The notes under the pieces were generated by a model. That model searched no databases, had not been told where the DNA came from, and saw only the letters and a list, made by a program, of their open reading frames with translations. 64,000 nucleotides of DNA, from positions 2,294,001 to 2,358,000 of the forward strand of contig NZ_CP014275.1 in the NCBI RefSeq assembly GCF_001578105.1. The letters are read 5' to 3'. The position numbers and the translations under genes are program-made. Numbering within the stretch: the first letter of the stretch is position 1; the number at the start of each line of letters is the position of its first letter. This DNA is from Martelella sp. AD-3 (lineage in GTDB: Bacteria; Pseudomonadota; Alphaproteobacteria; Rhizobiales; Rhizobiaceae). Shown piece after piece: positions 27,266-35,874 of the stretch.

Positions 27266-28050
27266 CAGCCGAGTTCCCGTTCGACCCGCTTGCCGAGACG
27301 ATTGATCTCGTCAGCCTTCTTCGAGATGTCCATCGCCATCTTGACCAGCTGATCATGCGCCTCGCAATGGCTCTTGCGGGCGGCCATGAAGCCGGCATGA
27401 AGACGCTCGAATTCTTCCCTTTCCTGCCCATAGCGATCAAGCAGGGGATTGCTGCCCTCCGGACCGAAGAAGGCTTCTCGCACCTCACTCACCCATGCCC
27501 GGGGGACATTGAGATCACGGGCCACCGTCGTATCCGTCCATGAGCCGCCATACGCATTGTCGCCATAGACATCATCGAGCTTCTCCATGATGATCCGGCG
27601 ATCATCCCGGCCCATCTGCGGCGGCAGGTCTGCCTGGAGAGCCTGTGGCTCGGATACCGTTGGCGAAGCAGTGATCGCTGTCGTGTTTGCCGCCTTTGCT
27701 GTTGCCGCCTTCGCCGTTGTCTTGCGCGGTCCTGCCGCCATGATGCCGGCTCCTTTCGTCGTCTGTTTCCTGTCTGAAGAGGATCTGCGGCTGCAGGCCG
27801 GGCAGCGGTCTTCGGCCGGTGTCGCACCGACCAGCCAGCCATGGGCGCCAAAGGCTGCAATGGCCGCCTCCGGCTCTCCCTGCCTCAGCGCTGCCGTGGC
27901 CGGCACATAGCCCGCTGCCTCGCAGCAGCCGCAGACAATGCGCAGTGCCGTGATCCTGCCGCTGCCACTGGCAATGCCGGTGCGTTCGAAGTGGCGGATA
28001 TGTTGGGCGTCGGCTTGCGCTGGTGCTGTTTGTGATGGCAGGCGGGTCAT
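27265..28050 (-). CDS. Phage protein of unknown function with Cys-pair motif
   Basis: I place the start at 28050, four-base-overlapping the stop of the previous gene, with an AGGGGGG site upstream; 261 residues result. The N-terminal part has VCGCCEAAG and later RCPACSR, two Cys pairs that may bind zinc. An Ala/Thr-rich linker follows (about residues 115-150). The C-terminal half has a possible helix-turn-helix (TTVARDLNVPRAWVSEVRE) and a long helix. This suggests DNA binding, but the family is not known to me. It joins the next gene by a TGATG junction. Confidence 0.75.
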   Translation of the reverse strand: MTRLPSQTAPAQADAQHIRHFERTGIASGSGRITALRIVCGCCEAAGYVPATAALRQGEPEAAIAAFGAHGWLVGATPAEDRCPACSRRSSSDRKQTTKGAGIMAAGPRKTTAKAATAKAANTTAITASPTVSEPQALQADLPPQMGRDDRRIIMEKLDDVYGDNAYGGSWTDTTVARDLNVPRAWVSEVREAFFGPEGSNPLLDRYGQEREEFERLHAGFMAARKSHCEAHDQLVKMAMDISKKADEINRLGKRVERELG

Positions 28051-28826
28051 GCGGAACCCCCCTGCATGGCTTTGGCGGCATGCCTGCCCCATTGCTCTGC
28101 CATGGCATCGGCAAGGCCCGGATATGTCCTCGAGCGCAGGCGCCAGCGATCTGTCCCGGGTGGCGCGCGGTGCACGATCGACCAGCGCCTGTGATCATCC
28201 GTTCCCGGCCTTGGCGGTGTCAGCCTGTTTGTCGGAGACAGCGTCGGCAGGCCACGCAGATAGAGTGAGGTCGCTTTGAAGGCCCTGTCCCCGAACCACC
28301 AGGGCTGGACCGTCTGGGCCGGTGGCGCATAGCCGGCAATACGGGCTTTGGCGTGCCGGTGCATGACCGGGTTCTCAACAGCAACCCGTTCGATCTTTGC
28401 ATTCCAGCACGCTGCGAACAGATCGGCCCCTTCATCCAGCAGCCGCCACATGATGGCGCGTCGCTCTTCTGTCGAAAGAACCGGCCACGCCCGTCGTTCG
28501 TCTGCCCTTGCCTCGTTTGGCGGATTGGTCGGTGGTCCGCAAAGCCAGCGCACGCCGCTGTTGCAAAGCCGCGTACAGGGTGGATGCATGACCGCCAGAA
28601 GGTCCCAGCCGTCATCAAGGATATCCCGGATATCGCAAACGATATGCCGGTTGCTGCCGTCTTCGGCCGGAAGAAGGTCGCATGACCAGACATCATGGCC
28701 GCGGGCTGCAAAGGCACGGCGCACCACGCCGGATGTCTCGCAGCCGATCAGGATCCGCATCGGATGATATGCTTCGATCACGGCATTTGCTGCTCTGGAG
28801 CTGTCAGCCTTCGCCATCACGCTCAT
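28047..28826 (-). CDS. C5 DNA methyltransferase-like phage protein
   Basis: The 259-residue product (start 28826, ATGA overlap with the upstream gene) has a Rossmann-like start (MRILIGCETSGVVRRAFAARGHDVWSCDLLP, read in pieces) resembling the SAM-binding motif I of cytosine-5 methyltransferases. It has a PPC tripeptide in MHPPCTRLCNSG, where the catalytic Cys would be, and VENPVMHRH, matching the ENP/ENV motif. The protein is short and lacks a clear target recognition domain. It may methylate phage DNA or act on nucleotides. The family placement is from motifs only. Confidence 0.7.
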   Translation of the reverse strand: MSVMAKADSSRAANAVIEAYHPMRILIGCETSGVVRRAFAARGHDVWSCDLLPAEDGSNRHIVCDIRDILDDGWDLLAVMHPPCTRLCNSGVRWLCGPPTNPPNEARADERRAWPVLSTEERRAIMWRLLDEGADLFAACWNAKIERVAVENPVMHRHAKARIAGYAPPAQTVQPWWFGDRAFKATSLYLRGLPTLSPTNRLTPPRPGTDDHRRWSIVHRAPPGTDRWRLRSRTYPGLADAMAEQWGRHAAKAMQGGSA

Positions 28827-29389
28827 GCCGCCCTCCCCGGTGTCCGGTACATCAGTTTCAGGTGCTGCGGGCAGTAGGCGGAGCCCTCTGCCACCGGTCT
28901 TCCGCAACATGGTGCATCCGGACCAAGGGCGTCCTCGCTTCCGCTGATGACCAGACGGCACTGGAATTCGCCGCAGTCGATGAACGGGACAGTCTTTGAT
29001 CCGGCAAGCTGCATGTGTCGGGTGTCATAGGCACGGATGGCGGCACGCCGGCGTTCCTCGATCCGACGCGCGGCTGCCTGCTCCTCTTCCTCTGCCGTCG
29101 GGTATGCAGGCTGTTGATGCGTTGGCGCCTTGACCCGCCCTCGCCCTGCTTTCCCGCTCTTTGCGGTCTTCCCTGCCTTTGCTGCCTTTGCCGTCTCGCT
29201 TGCCGGCTTCTTCGGCGGGCCCGGCTTGCGGGGGACCGCCCCCTTGGGAAAGCGTTCGGGATTGCGCGAGACAAGACCGGCAATCACACCGCGCGAGACA
29301 TCAAAGGCGGCAGCAATCACCGCAAGCGTCTCGCCTCCGCGATACATCTTCGCCATCCGATCAAGCGCTTCAGGGTTCCAGCGTGTCAT
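28823..29389 (-). CDS. GcrA-like regulator (phage-borne)
   Basis: The 188-residue product (start 29389, GGAGAGG site) has a GcrA-type N-terminal helix-turn-helix (WNPEALDRMAKMYRGGETLAV, then AFDVSRGVIAGLV), a basic Ala/Lys linker at about residues 70-95, and a Cys-rich C terminus (CGEFQCRLVISG, then CCGRPVAEGSAYCPQH) like that of GcrA. In alphaproteobacteria GcrA works with sigma-70 at sites methylated by CcrM. A phage copy next to a methyltransferase-like gene could redirect cell-cycle transcription. That role is inferred. Confidence 0.8.
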   Translation of the reverse strand: MTRWNPEALDRMAKMYRGGETLAVIAAAFDVSRGVIAGLVSRNPERFPKGAVPRKPGPPKKPASETAKAAKAGKTAKSGKAGRGRVKAPTHQQPAYPTAEEEEQAAARRIEERRRAAIRAYDTRHMQLAGSKTVPFIDCGEFQCRLVISGSEDALGPDAPCCGRPVAEGSAYCPQHLKLMYRTPGRAA

Positions 29390-29461
29390 CCAGCCTCTCC
29401 GTTCCGTTCGGGATGCCCGCCCGTCTGCCAAAACAAGCGGCGGGACACCCGAGCGGAACGA

Positions 29462-29683
29462 TCAGCTGAACCGTGGCTTTCGCCGCCAGTCCACCGCCGC
29501 CTCGACTGCCTCCATGCACAGCGCATCCATATCGTCTTCGCTCAGTTGATCGGGGTCGATGGTCTGGAGGATCCGGATGGTCTGAGAATCACGTACTGGC
29601 TGCCAGGCATCCGGCCGCGGTCTGATCTCGCCTGGCATCACCCGGTGTGAGGGTGCTTCGGCAAAGGGAAAGGCGCCCTTCAT
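29462..29683 (-). CDS. Small phage protein of unknown function (73 aa)
   Basis: The acidic 73-residue protein has one likely helix (SEDDMDALCMEAVEAAVDW). It begins inside the stop codon of the upstream gene (four-base overlap), the same coupling seen along the whole operon, which is the main reason to accept it. No family is recognised. Confidence 0.6.
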   Translation of the reverse strand: MKGAFPFAEAPSHRVMPGEIRPRPDAWQPVRDSQTIRILQTIDPDQLSEDDMDALCMEAVEAAVDWRRKPRFS

Positions 29684-30183
29684 CGTGCAGCCCTCCCCTT
29701 GAGGACATCCAGACCGCCGCCGGCAATCGCATCGATCAGGCAGCGCTTCAGCCGGTCATGGCTGACTTCCTTGTCGGAAAGCTTCTCCAGGCAAAGCCGG
29801 GCCTCCGTCGGCGTCACATGGCCATCTGAAAGCGCCTCCAGAATGGTGCCGGTCAGATCGCTTTCACTGGCCTGATCACCGGCAAGGCACTGGATCAGCG
29901 ACAGCGCGCGTTCTCGCCGCTCTCCCGAACCAGAAAGCCTGCGCCCGGTCACAGAGGCCATTGCTGCCGTCACCAGCGGTGCATCGGTATCCTCTTCCAA
30001 TATGCGCACCACGGGGATCGGCATGATGTCGGTCTCGCGCTTGCCGTTCCAGCGGCCCACGGCACTGGTTGAACGGCTGGTGATCAGGGCCACGCGCTCA
30101 ATCCCGCCGGCCCGGCGGATCAGGTCGCGCTGGGCGCAGCGGATGGCGAGGATGAACGGATCGATTGCAGGTTCTTCGGCCAT
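29680..30183 (-). CDS. Early phage DNA-binding protein, possibly CII-like
   Basis: The 167-residue product (start 30183, AGGGAGA site) is the first gene of the leftward early operon. Residues 10-60 (RCAQRDLIRRAGGIERVALI, then SAVGRWNGKRE) look like a helix-turn-helix of the Cro/CII sort, followed by a helical C-terminal half. First position after the repressor operator fits a lytic or establishment regulator. The specific family is not certain. Confidence 0.65.
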   Translation of the reverse strand: MAEEPAIDPFILAIRCAQRDLIRRAGGIERVALITSRSTSAVGRWNGKRETDIMPIPVVRILEEDTDAPLVTAAMASVTGRRLSGSGERRERALSLIQCLAGDQASESDLTGTILEALSDGHVTPTEARLCLEKLSDKEVSHDRLKRCLIDAIAGGGLDVLKGRAAR

Positions 30184-30565
30184 GTCTCTCCCTTTCGAAG
30201 ACACAAAAAGACATTCGCGACGGGAAAGGCCCGGCGTCGTTTCCCGTGGCGGGACGGTGGATCGCGGTTTAGGGTCGGATCAGTCGAACAGAGCCGCTAG
30301 GGCGGGCGCAGTCGGGAAGCACAGGATGAAAGAAGGACCGTAGCCTGCGAGCATAGATCACCGCAGCGCCGGAGCAGGCTCCCACAAGCCCTGCCCCGGC
30401 GCACCCGGCACAAGCCAGTCCGAAGACTGGCCGTGCGTCGCGCGCTGCAACAGGCCACGGGAGATGTGGCTCGGCGCGCGCGAAATGGGATGTGGCGGAA
30501 ACCTGCTGTCATCATCTCGATGTACCGGTGACGGACGAAACTTTGCGAACCTTTGGCATAGACAC

Positions 30566-30594
30566 AAAATATGGATTTATTTTCCATATTTCAA
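30566..30594 (-). promoter_or_regulatory. Leftward early promoter with embedded repressor operator
   Basis: On the minus strand TTGAAA (30589-30594) and TATTTT (30566-30571) are separated by exactly 17 bases. The spacer contains the 15-base palindrome TGGATTTATTTTCCA at 30572-30586. The same palindrome type recurs at 31386 and 31415. A repressor bound here would block the early operon. Confidence 0.75.
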
Positions 30595-30611
30595 GCGATG
30601 TTTTCCATACC

Positions 30612-30626
30612 ATGAATTATTTTCCA
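30612..30626. promoter_or_regulatory. Degenerate operator before the repressor gene
   Basis: ATGAATTATTTTCCA keeps one good half site (TTTTCCA) of the TGGA-N7-TCCA operator. It lies 16 bases before the repressor start, overlapping its likely promoter, which suggests self-regulation at lower affinity. Confidence 0.5.
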
Positions 30627-30641
30627 ATATACGATTAGGGT

Positions 30642-31229
30642 ATGAATTGGGTAGATAGACTGAACTCAGCTTTCGAAAAGACCGGATGGAGCAAGGCCGA
30701 GCTCGCAAGGCGGGCCGGCGTGTCCTACGACAACGTCGTAAAATATCTCGGAGGCAAAGTCGAAAAGCCGCGCGGCGACAGCCTGAGCTCTCTGGCATCT
30801 GCACTCAACGTAGACCCCATATGGCTGGAACACGGTCTATCAACTGAGTACCCCACCAAGCTAGTGCCATTAAAGGGGTACATCGGAGCCGGCCAGCATG
30901 TGGAGGCTCTGGACGACGGCAGCAGTGAATTGATTGAAGCACCGGCAGACTCCCACGCAAACACAGTCGCAGCAATAATCAAGGGGGACTCTATGCTCCC
31001 CGTATTTCCGGAAGGCTGGATAATCTATTGGTCAAAGAGGCTCCCGCCTTCTGACTTAGTCAATCGCTTAGCCGTAGTGCAGCTTACCGATGGCAGAATC
31101 TACGTCAAAACCATTAGACACGGCTCGCAGCCTGGTTTGTGGACACTAACAAGCTCGAACGCCGCCGAAATCGTGGACGTAGTCATCGAATGGGCGGCGA
31201 AGGTGGATTGGGTCAAACCCAGCTACTAG
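30642..31229 (+). CDS. Phage repressor, HTH plus S24 (LexA-like) peptidase
   Basis: The 195-residue product has an XRE-type helix-turn-helix at residues 15-40 (WSKAELARRAGVSYDNVVKY) and a LexA/CI C-terminal domain with the Ser-Lys dyad Ser117 (KGDSMLPVF) and Lys156 (IYVKTI). A likely self-cleavage bond is Ala83-Gly84 (GYIGAGQH). It should hold the element in lysogeny and be inactivated by RecA during the SOS response. Operator palindromes lie on both sides of the gene. The dyad and cleavage site are intact, so the switch looks functional even though the late genes are absent. Confidence 0.92.
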   Translation: MNWVDRLNSAFEKTGWSKAELARRAGVSYDNVVKYLGGKVEKPRGDSLSSLASALNVDPIWLEHGLSTEYPTKLVPLKGYIGAGQHVEALDDGSSELIEAPADSHANTVAAIIKGDSMLPVFPEGWIIYWSKRLPPSDLVNRLAVVQLTDGRIYVKTIRHGSQPGLWTLTSSNAAEIVDVVIEWAAKVDWVKPSY

Positions 31230-31385
31230 AACGGGTCCAAGCAAAACCTCCTTAAGAAGCCTCAACGCCCCTCACAACGAACCAACCCAAGCTTCGCTGA
31301 ACACACCGCTCTCCCGCGTCAGGGAATCAACGCGAGACCATCAGAGCAAAGCCAATCAGGCTCACATTGATTCAAGCGAAGAATA

Positions 31386-31437
31386 TGGATTTTATTTCCA
31401 TTTTTTGATTGACATGGAATTTATTTCCACTCAAGTT
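31386..31437 (+). promoter_or_regulatory. Rightward promoter with two repressor operators
   Basis: TGGATTTTATTTCCA (31386-31400) and TGGAATTTATTTCCA (31415-31429) are two 15-base palindromes 29 bases apart. TTGACA at 31409-31414 abuts the second and would serve as a -35 with a weak -10 near 31432-31437. This would drive the operon towards the integrase, but IS copy 2 is inserted 207 bases downstream. Confidence 0.7.
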
Positions 31438-31643
31438 TGATTTCAAGACAGGTATTCAACTGATCCCCTCATTTACGAGGGCTCACGCCTGCCGCCCAAT
31501 GGATCGAACCGAGTTTAGTTCATGAAAACGCCCCACACGCACGAATTAGCGGCGAGCACGCCAGCATTCAATTTGATCAAATATCGCTCGCATTCAGAGG
31601 CATTGCCTCTACTCCCTCTGGGAGTGCGTTCCCTGCGCAAAAA

Positions 31644-33001
31644 GATCGTGTCCCATGACGTGGTGTAGCTGGATTTCATAGCCATCGGTGATTTCCGGTA
31701 GGGTCGGGTTGCTTATGACCAACCTGAAGGACACCACCGATGACCAACGACATGATGAACCTGCGCTCACTCGTTGAGAAGAGCGCCGACGCCGATTTGC
31801 TCCGTGAGATGATCGGCTTTGCCGCCGAGAAGTTGATGGCGCTGGAAGTCGGGGCGAAGACCGGCGCGGGTTACGGCGAGAAGAATGGCTTTCGCCTTGC
31901 CCAGCGCAACGGCTATCGCGACCGAGATTGGGAAACGCGTGCAGGAACCGTCGAGCTGCGCATTCCGAAGCTTCGCACCGGCAGCTATTTCCCGAGCTTC
32001 CTCGAACCGCGCCGGATGGCGGAAAAGGCGCTGACGGCGGTGATCCAGGAAGCCTATATCCAGGGCGTCTCCACCCGATCCGTCGACGATCTGGTGAAGG
32101 CCATGGGCATGTCTGGCATCTCCAAGAGCCAGGTCTCTCGGCTCTGCGAGGAGATCGACGACAAGGTGAAGGCCTTTCTTGACAGGCCCATCGAAGGCGA
32201 ATGGCCATACCTCTGGATTGATGCCACCTATCTGAAGGTCCGACGCGGCGGGCGCATCGTCTCAGTCGCCGTCATCATCGCGGTGGGCGTGAACACCGAC
32301 GGCCGGCGCGAAGTGCTCGGCATGGAGATCGGAACATCAGAAGCCGAGCCGGTCTGGACGGAGTTCCTTCGCAACCTGACCAGGCGCGGGCTGCGGGGCG
32401 TCAAGCTCGTCGTCTCCGATGCCCATGAGGGGATCAAGGCCGCTGTGTCGAAGGTGCTTTGCGCCACCTGGCAGCGCTGCAGGGTCCACTTCATGAGAAA
32501 CGCATTGGCTCATGCCGGAAAGAGCGGGCGGCGCGTCGTCTCCGCCTTCATCGCCACCGCGTTTGCACAGGACACGCCGGAGGCGGCGAGCACCCAGTGG
32601 CGCAATGTCGCTGACCAGATCAGGCCGAAGGTGCCGAAACTCGCCACGCTCATGGACAACGCCGAACAGGACGTGCTCGCCTACATGACCTTTCCCAGGC
32701 AGCACTGGGCAAAGCTTCATTCGACAAATCCGATCGAGCGTCTCAACGGCGAGATCAAGCGACGCACTGAAGTCGTTGGCATCTTCCCCAACGACGACGC
32801 CATCGTCAGACTGGTCGGTGCCTTGCTTCTGGAGCAAAACGACGAATGGGCCGTCCAGAGGTCCCGCTACATGACACTTGAGACAATCGCCACGATGAGC
32901 GATGATCCGCTCATCAGCCTGCCAGCAGCAAGCTGACACTCATCCGCCCCTCTGGGATGAGCCGTGGTCGTCTAAGCTACACCACGTCATGGGACACGAT
33001 C
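31644..33001 (+). mobile_element. IS256-family insertion sequence, copy 2
   Basis: The element is again 1,358 bases with the same 27-base inverted ends (31644-31670, 32975-33001). It is flanked by its own 8-base duplication, CGCAAAAA, at 31636-31643 and 33002-33009, so it is an independent transposition and not a recombination product. It separates the operator-controlled promoter from the operon 33161-35574. Orientation matches copy 1, so the pair brackets the cas genes as direct repeats. Confidence 0.97.
31740..32936 (+). CDS. IS256-family transposase (copy 2)
   Basis: The translation is identical over all 398 residues to the copy at 12357-13553, with the same DDE acids. The gene is intact. 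It lies in the same direction as the downstream integrase operon, so read-through from the IS could partly replace the promoter that the insertion cut off. Confidence 0.97.
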   Translation: MTNDMMNLRSLVEKSADADLLREMIGFAAEKLMALEVGAKTGAGYGEKNGFRLAQRNGYRDRDWETRAGTVELRIPKLRTGSYFPSFLEPRRMAEKALTAVIQEAYIQGVSTRSVDDLVKAMGMSGISKSQVSRLCEEIDDKVKAFLDRPIEGEWPYLWIDATYLKVRRGGRIVSVAVIIAVGVNTDGRREVLGMEIGTSEAEPVWTEFLRNLTRRGLRGVKLVVSDAHEGIKAAVSKVLCATWQRCRVHFMRNALAHAGKSGRRVVSAFIATAFAQDTPEAASTQWRNVADQIRPKVPKLATLMDNAEQDVLAYMTFPRQHWAKLHSTNPIERLNGEIKRRTEVVGIFPNDDAIVRLVGALLLEQNDEWAVQRSRYMTLETIATMSDDPLISLPAAS

Positions 33002-33160
33002 CGCAAAAAAACCACCCACCGGCACGCGGCGGGTCAGCGAGTGGCATCATGGCTTGGTTTTATCGTCGGCCTCTGCTGCGGCATGAGCATCACAGCCGTT
33101 CTGGCAATTTCTATCCTTGGCAACTGAACACAACTGCCAGCATAGCGAATGGAGGCTGCG

Positions 33161-33541
33161 ATGAGCGTCTATCTGATCAGGGCATCAGAAACCAAGAAAC
33201 TACATGGCATTGTCTGGGGCAGTCTCGACCAGATCTGGGATGTGGTCGACGAGATCGAAGAACCCGAATTCTTCGAATACGCGAAGCTAAAGCCCGGCGG
33301 CCTGATCTCTCCAACAGGAATTGATCCTGCAAAAACGTCCGAGACCCGCTTTAGCGAGATACCGCCCCTTCCAAATGGCGGCTTTCTGCCCGCTGATCTC
33401 GACCCTTCAGAACGTACTTTTGATGCACTATTCGATCCAGACGACCTTCGCTGGCGCCGCTTCGATGACACCCTTGGCAAGCACGGAATGGTTTCCCGGA
33501 TCATGGCGAGTATAGATGCTCACAATGGTGATACACCATGA
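33161..33541 (+). CDS. Unknown protein of the integrase operon (126 aa)
   Basis: The start at 33161 (MSVYLIRASETKKLHGIVWG) has a GGAGGC site. The protein is acidic, with VWGSLDQIWDVVDEIEEPEFFEY and a Pro-rich middle, and no known motif. It is first of four overlapping genes that end in the integrase, and such small unknowns are common beside rhizobial integrases. Confidence 0.75.
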   Translation: MSVYLIRASETKKLHGIVWGSLDQIWDVVDEIEEPEFFEYAKLKPGGLISPTGIDPAKTSETRFSEIPPLPNGGFLPADLDPSERTFDALFDPDDLRWRRFDDTLGKHGMVSRIMASIDAHNGDTP

Positions 33542-34131
33542 ACGCCCAAATTGCCTCACTTTCGCACAGCGCCTCGCCAAGGCACTCCATGACCGATCGG
33601 CGCTCAGCGCGCGAACGTCTGGAAAGCTATCGTGCGCTAGTCACCAGCGCCGCCCCACTTGCTGACGTTATGGCTGATACGGAAGGCATGCACCTAGAGG
33701 TATCCGGACCGGACGACCGGGAAATCATCTGCTCGCTTCCGCCATCGTGCCCAGCAGACAATCGCGAACTGATCCGTCGACACATCGATATCCCGGCTGA
33801 TCTGATCGGCATGCTGGATGCAGCGGCGCGTCGCGATGCGGAGCGCCGCCGCGAGATCGGGCAGTTGCGCCAAGCGCTGGAATCAAAAGGCGGCAAGCCC
33901 GCGAAGGACTATGCCGCCGAATGCGCCATGAAATGCGCCGACCCTGCCTTTAGGCAGTTTTTGGTCGATAGGCATGATCTGCCATACCCCGCGACGGACA
34001 AGACGACCGCGACACGGGTGCGATTCGTGCTCGCGGTCACCAGCCTATCAGAGCTCAACACGGACGCAGCCGCCGCCTCACGATGGCGAGGGATGGTTCA
34101 GGAATTCGATTTATGGAGCCAAAAGAGATGA
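33538..34131 (+). CDS. Unknown protein of the integrase operon (197 aa)
   Basis: The product is mostly helical. It has a region rich in Arg and Glu (DAAARRDAERRREIGQLRQAL) that may form a coiled coil, then AAECAMKCADPAFRQFL. It overlaps the gene before and after by four bases each. No named family is recognised; structural or DNA-associated roles are possible. Confidence 0.75.
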   Translation: MNAQIASLSHSASPRHSMTDRRSARERLESYRALVTSAAPLADVMADTEGMHLEVSGPDDREIICSLPPSCPADNRELIRRHIDIPADLIGMLDAAARRDAERRREIGQLRQALESKGGKPAKDYAAECAMKCADPAFRQFLVDRHDLPYPATDKTTATRVRFVLAVTSLSELNTDAAAASRWRGMVQEFDLWSQKR

Positions 34132-34418
34132 CGCGCCCCGTCAGAAACCCACCCGATGCATGGCCACCGAGGATGCTCGCCGACATGGCCGCCGCCTATT
34201 GCGGAGAGCGCAGCGTCCAAGAGTTCCTAAGGCGCATCGGCCGCATCTACCCTGAGCCAAGAGTCGTTGACACGACAAGACGTAAGTTCTGGTATCGCGA
34301 CGACCTCGACAGAGCGATGAATATCGGCAAATTCGCACAAACCAAGGACCTTGGAGGCAAATTCCGTGAGAAGATCGGGCAGAAGCGGCACGGTGGACCT
34401 GCCGAAGTACGTTCATAG
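34128..34418 (+). CDS. Small DNA-binding protein, likely excisionase or AlpA-like
   Basis: The 96-residue product (start 34128, inside the stop of the previous gene) has the AlpA/excisionase type of winged helix: PRMLADMAAAYCGERSVQEFL followed by RKFWYRDDLDRAM, the wing with an aromatic-basic pattern. Position directly before the integrase supports a recombination directionality factor. Confidence 0.7.
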   Translation: MTRPVRNPPDAWPPRMLADMAAAYCGERSVQEFLRRIGRIYPEPRVVDTTRRKFWYRDDLDRAMNIGKFAQTKDLGGKFREKIGQKRHGGPAEVRS

Positions 34419-35574
34419 AGTTACGAGAACGCACAAGGGCGGTAGAAAGACAACCTATACATTCTACACTCGCGGTAGAAACACCGCAGACTGTTGGCCA
34501 TCGATCAGGTTGCCTGACCCGCTGACAGATGAGTTCAACTTGAGGGTTGCGATCTGTGGTGAGCTTTCCCGCGACGCGAAGGGCTTCCTCCTCGGCGGCA
34601 AACGACTGCCTGACTGCAAGGCAGCTGACTTCTGGTCAGAAGCTGAGAGGGCATTTACCGCCCTCATACGGCGAAACCGTGAAGGAATACGCGATTTCCG
34701 TGCTCTAGTAGAAGCGTTCGAAAGCGAGGCAAACCCTGTCTGGCGATCACTATCGAGCTCGACGCGGCGCGGCTACTCCACCTACGGCAAACTGATTGTC
34801 GAGATTTGGGGCAGCGACATGCCGACTGACCTGACTACTGTCGATGCGCAAGAGGCTATAGACTCGATGTCCGAAACCCCGGCAGCGGCAAACCAGTTTA
34901 GAGCTTATCTATCCAGGTTGATGGCATGGGGTATCCCACGCGGTTTCTGCCGGCTGAACCCAGTAAGCCACACCGAGAAGATTCCCGGCGGAGAACCGTG
35001 GACACCATGGCCAGACTGGGCATTTGAAACGCTATTCAACAATGCACCATTGAACTTACAAATGATCGCAGTTTCTGCTTTTTTCACCGGGCAGCGCCAA
35101 GGGGACATCCTGCGAATGAAGAGACCGCTCGAAGGTGAGAAGACGATAGAAGTCAGAGCTCAGAAGACGAAGCGAACGGTTTGGATTCCTTTGCACACCG
35201 AATACCGAAAATGGATTGAACGAGCGCCGGCCAGCTCAGTACAGCTGCACGTTGGTGCGCGCGGACTCCCCTTCAGGTCGGCCGATGGTTTCCGCACCGA
35301 ATGGCAAAAGCTCATGCGCAGAAATGAATTCGCGCGCTTTCGGAAAGAGCGGATCGTCTTCCACGGCCTTCGTAAGAACGCCGTTATCAATCTGCTAGAA
35401 GTCGGCTGCACAGAAAACCAGGTTGGAGCTATCTGCAACATGTCCCCGCAAATGGTACAGCACTATGGGAGGGAGGTCTCACTGAGATCCCTGGCTCGCG
35501 ATGCGATGGAACTCATGGAAAGTCGTTGGGGCGATATTGAACCGGCCGCTTTCAGGAACAAGAACAGAACATGA
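34366..35574 (+). CDS. int: Tyrosine-type site-specific integrase
   Basis: I choose the GTG at 34366 (GGAGGC nine bases upstream), giving 402 residues and a 53-base overlap with the preceding gene. Catalytic residues are visible: Arg244 (TGQRQGDIL), His333 and Arg336 (FHGLRKNAV) and Tyr367 (VQHYGRE). The core-binding domain spans about residues 110-200. It recombines the element with the 3' end of the neighbouring tRNA-Lys gene. All catalytic residues are present, so it may still be active. Confidence 0.92.
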   Translation: MRRSGRSGTVDLPKYVHRVTRTHKGGRKTTYTFYTRGRNTADCWPSIRLPDPLTDEFNLRVAICGELSRDAKGFLLGGKRLPDCKAADFWSEAERAFTALIRRNREGIRDFRALVEAFESEANPVWRSLSSSTRRGYSTYGKLIVEIWGSDMPTDLTTVDAQEAIDSMSETPAAANQFRAYLSRLMAWGIPRGFCRLNPVSHTEKIPGGEPWTPWPDWAFETLFNNAPLNLQMIAVSAFFTGQRQGDILRMKRPLEGEKTIEVRAQKTKRTVWIPLHTEYRKWIERAPASSVQLHVGARGLPFRSADGFRTEWQKLMRRNEFARFRKERIVFHGLRKNAVINLLEVGCTENQVGAICNMSPQMVQHYGREVSLRSLARDAMELMESRWGDIEPAAFRNKNRT

Positions 35575-35664
35575 ATTGGAAACAGTTTCCAATTTCGTGA
35601 AAACCGGAACGTAGGCCAGTCAGCGCATGGCACTAAAATTCAACAACGAAATCAAAGAGAACAA

Positions 35665-35740
<76 letters not shown>

Positions 35741-35874
35741 ACGAGACACGTCGCTTTCGCGTCGTGTGAGGGCCGTATAATGGGGATTCGGCGGATTGTC
35801 CAGCGTCCTGTTTCATTTTTTTGACGCCAATTTCCTTTTCTTTACAAAGCCCCGAACACGGCCGCGAAAACGCG

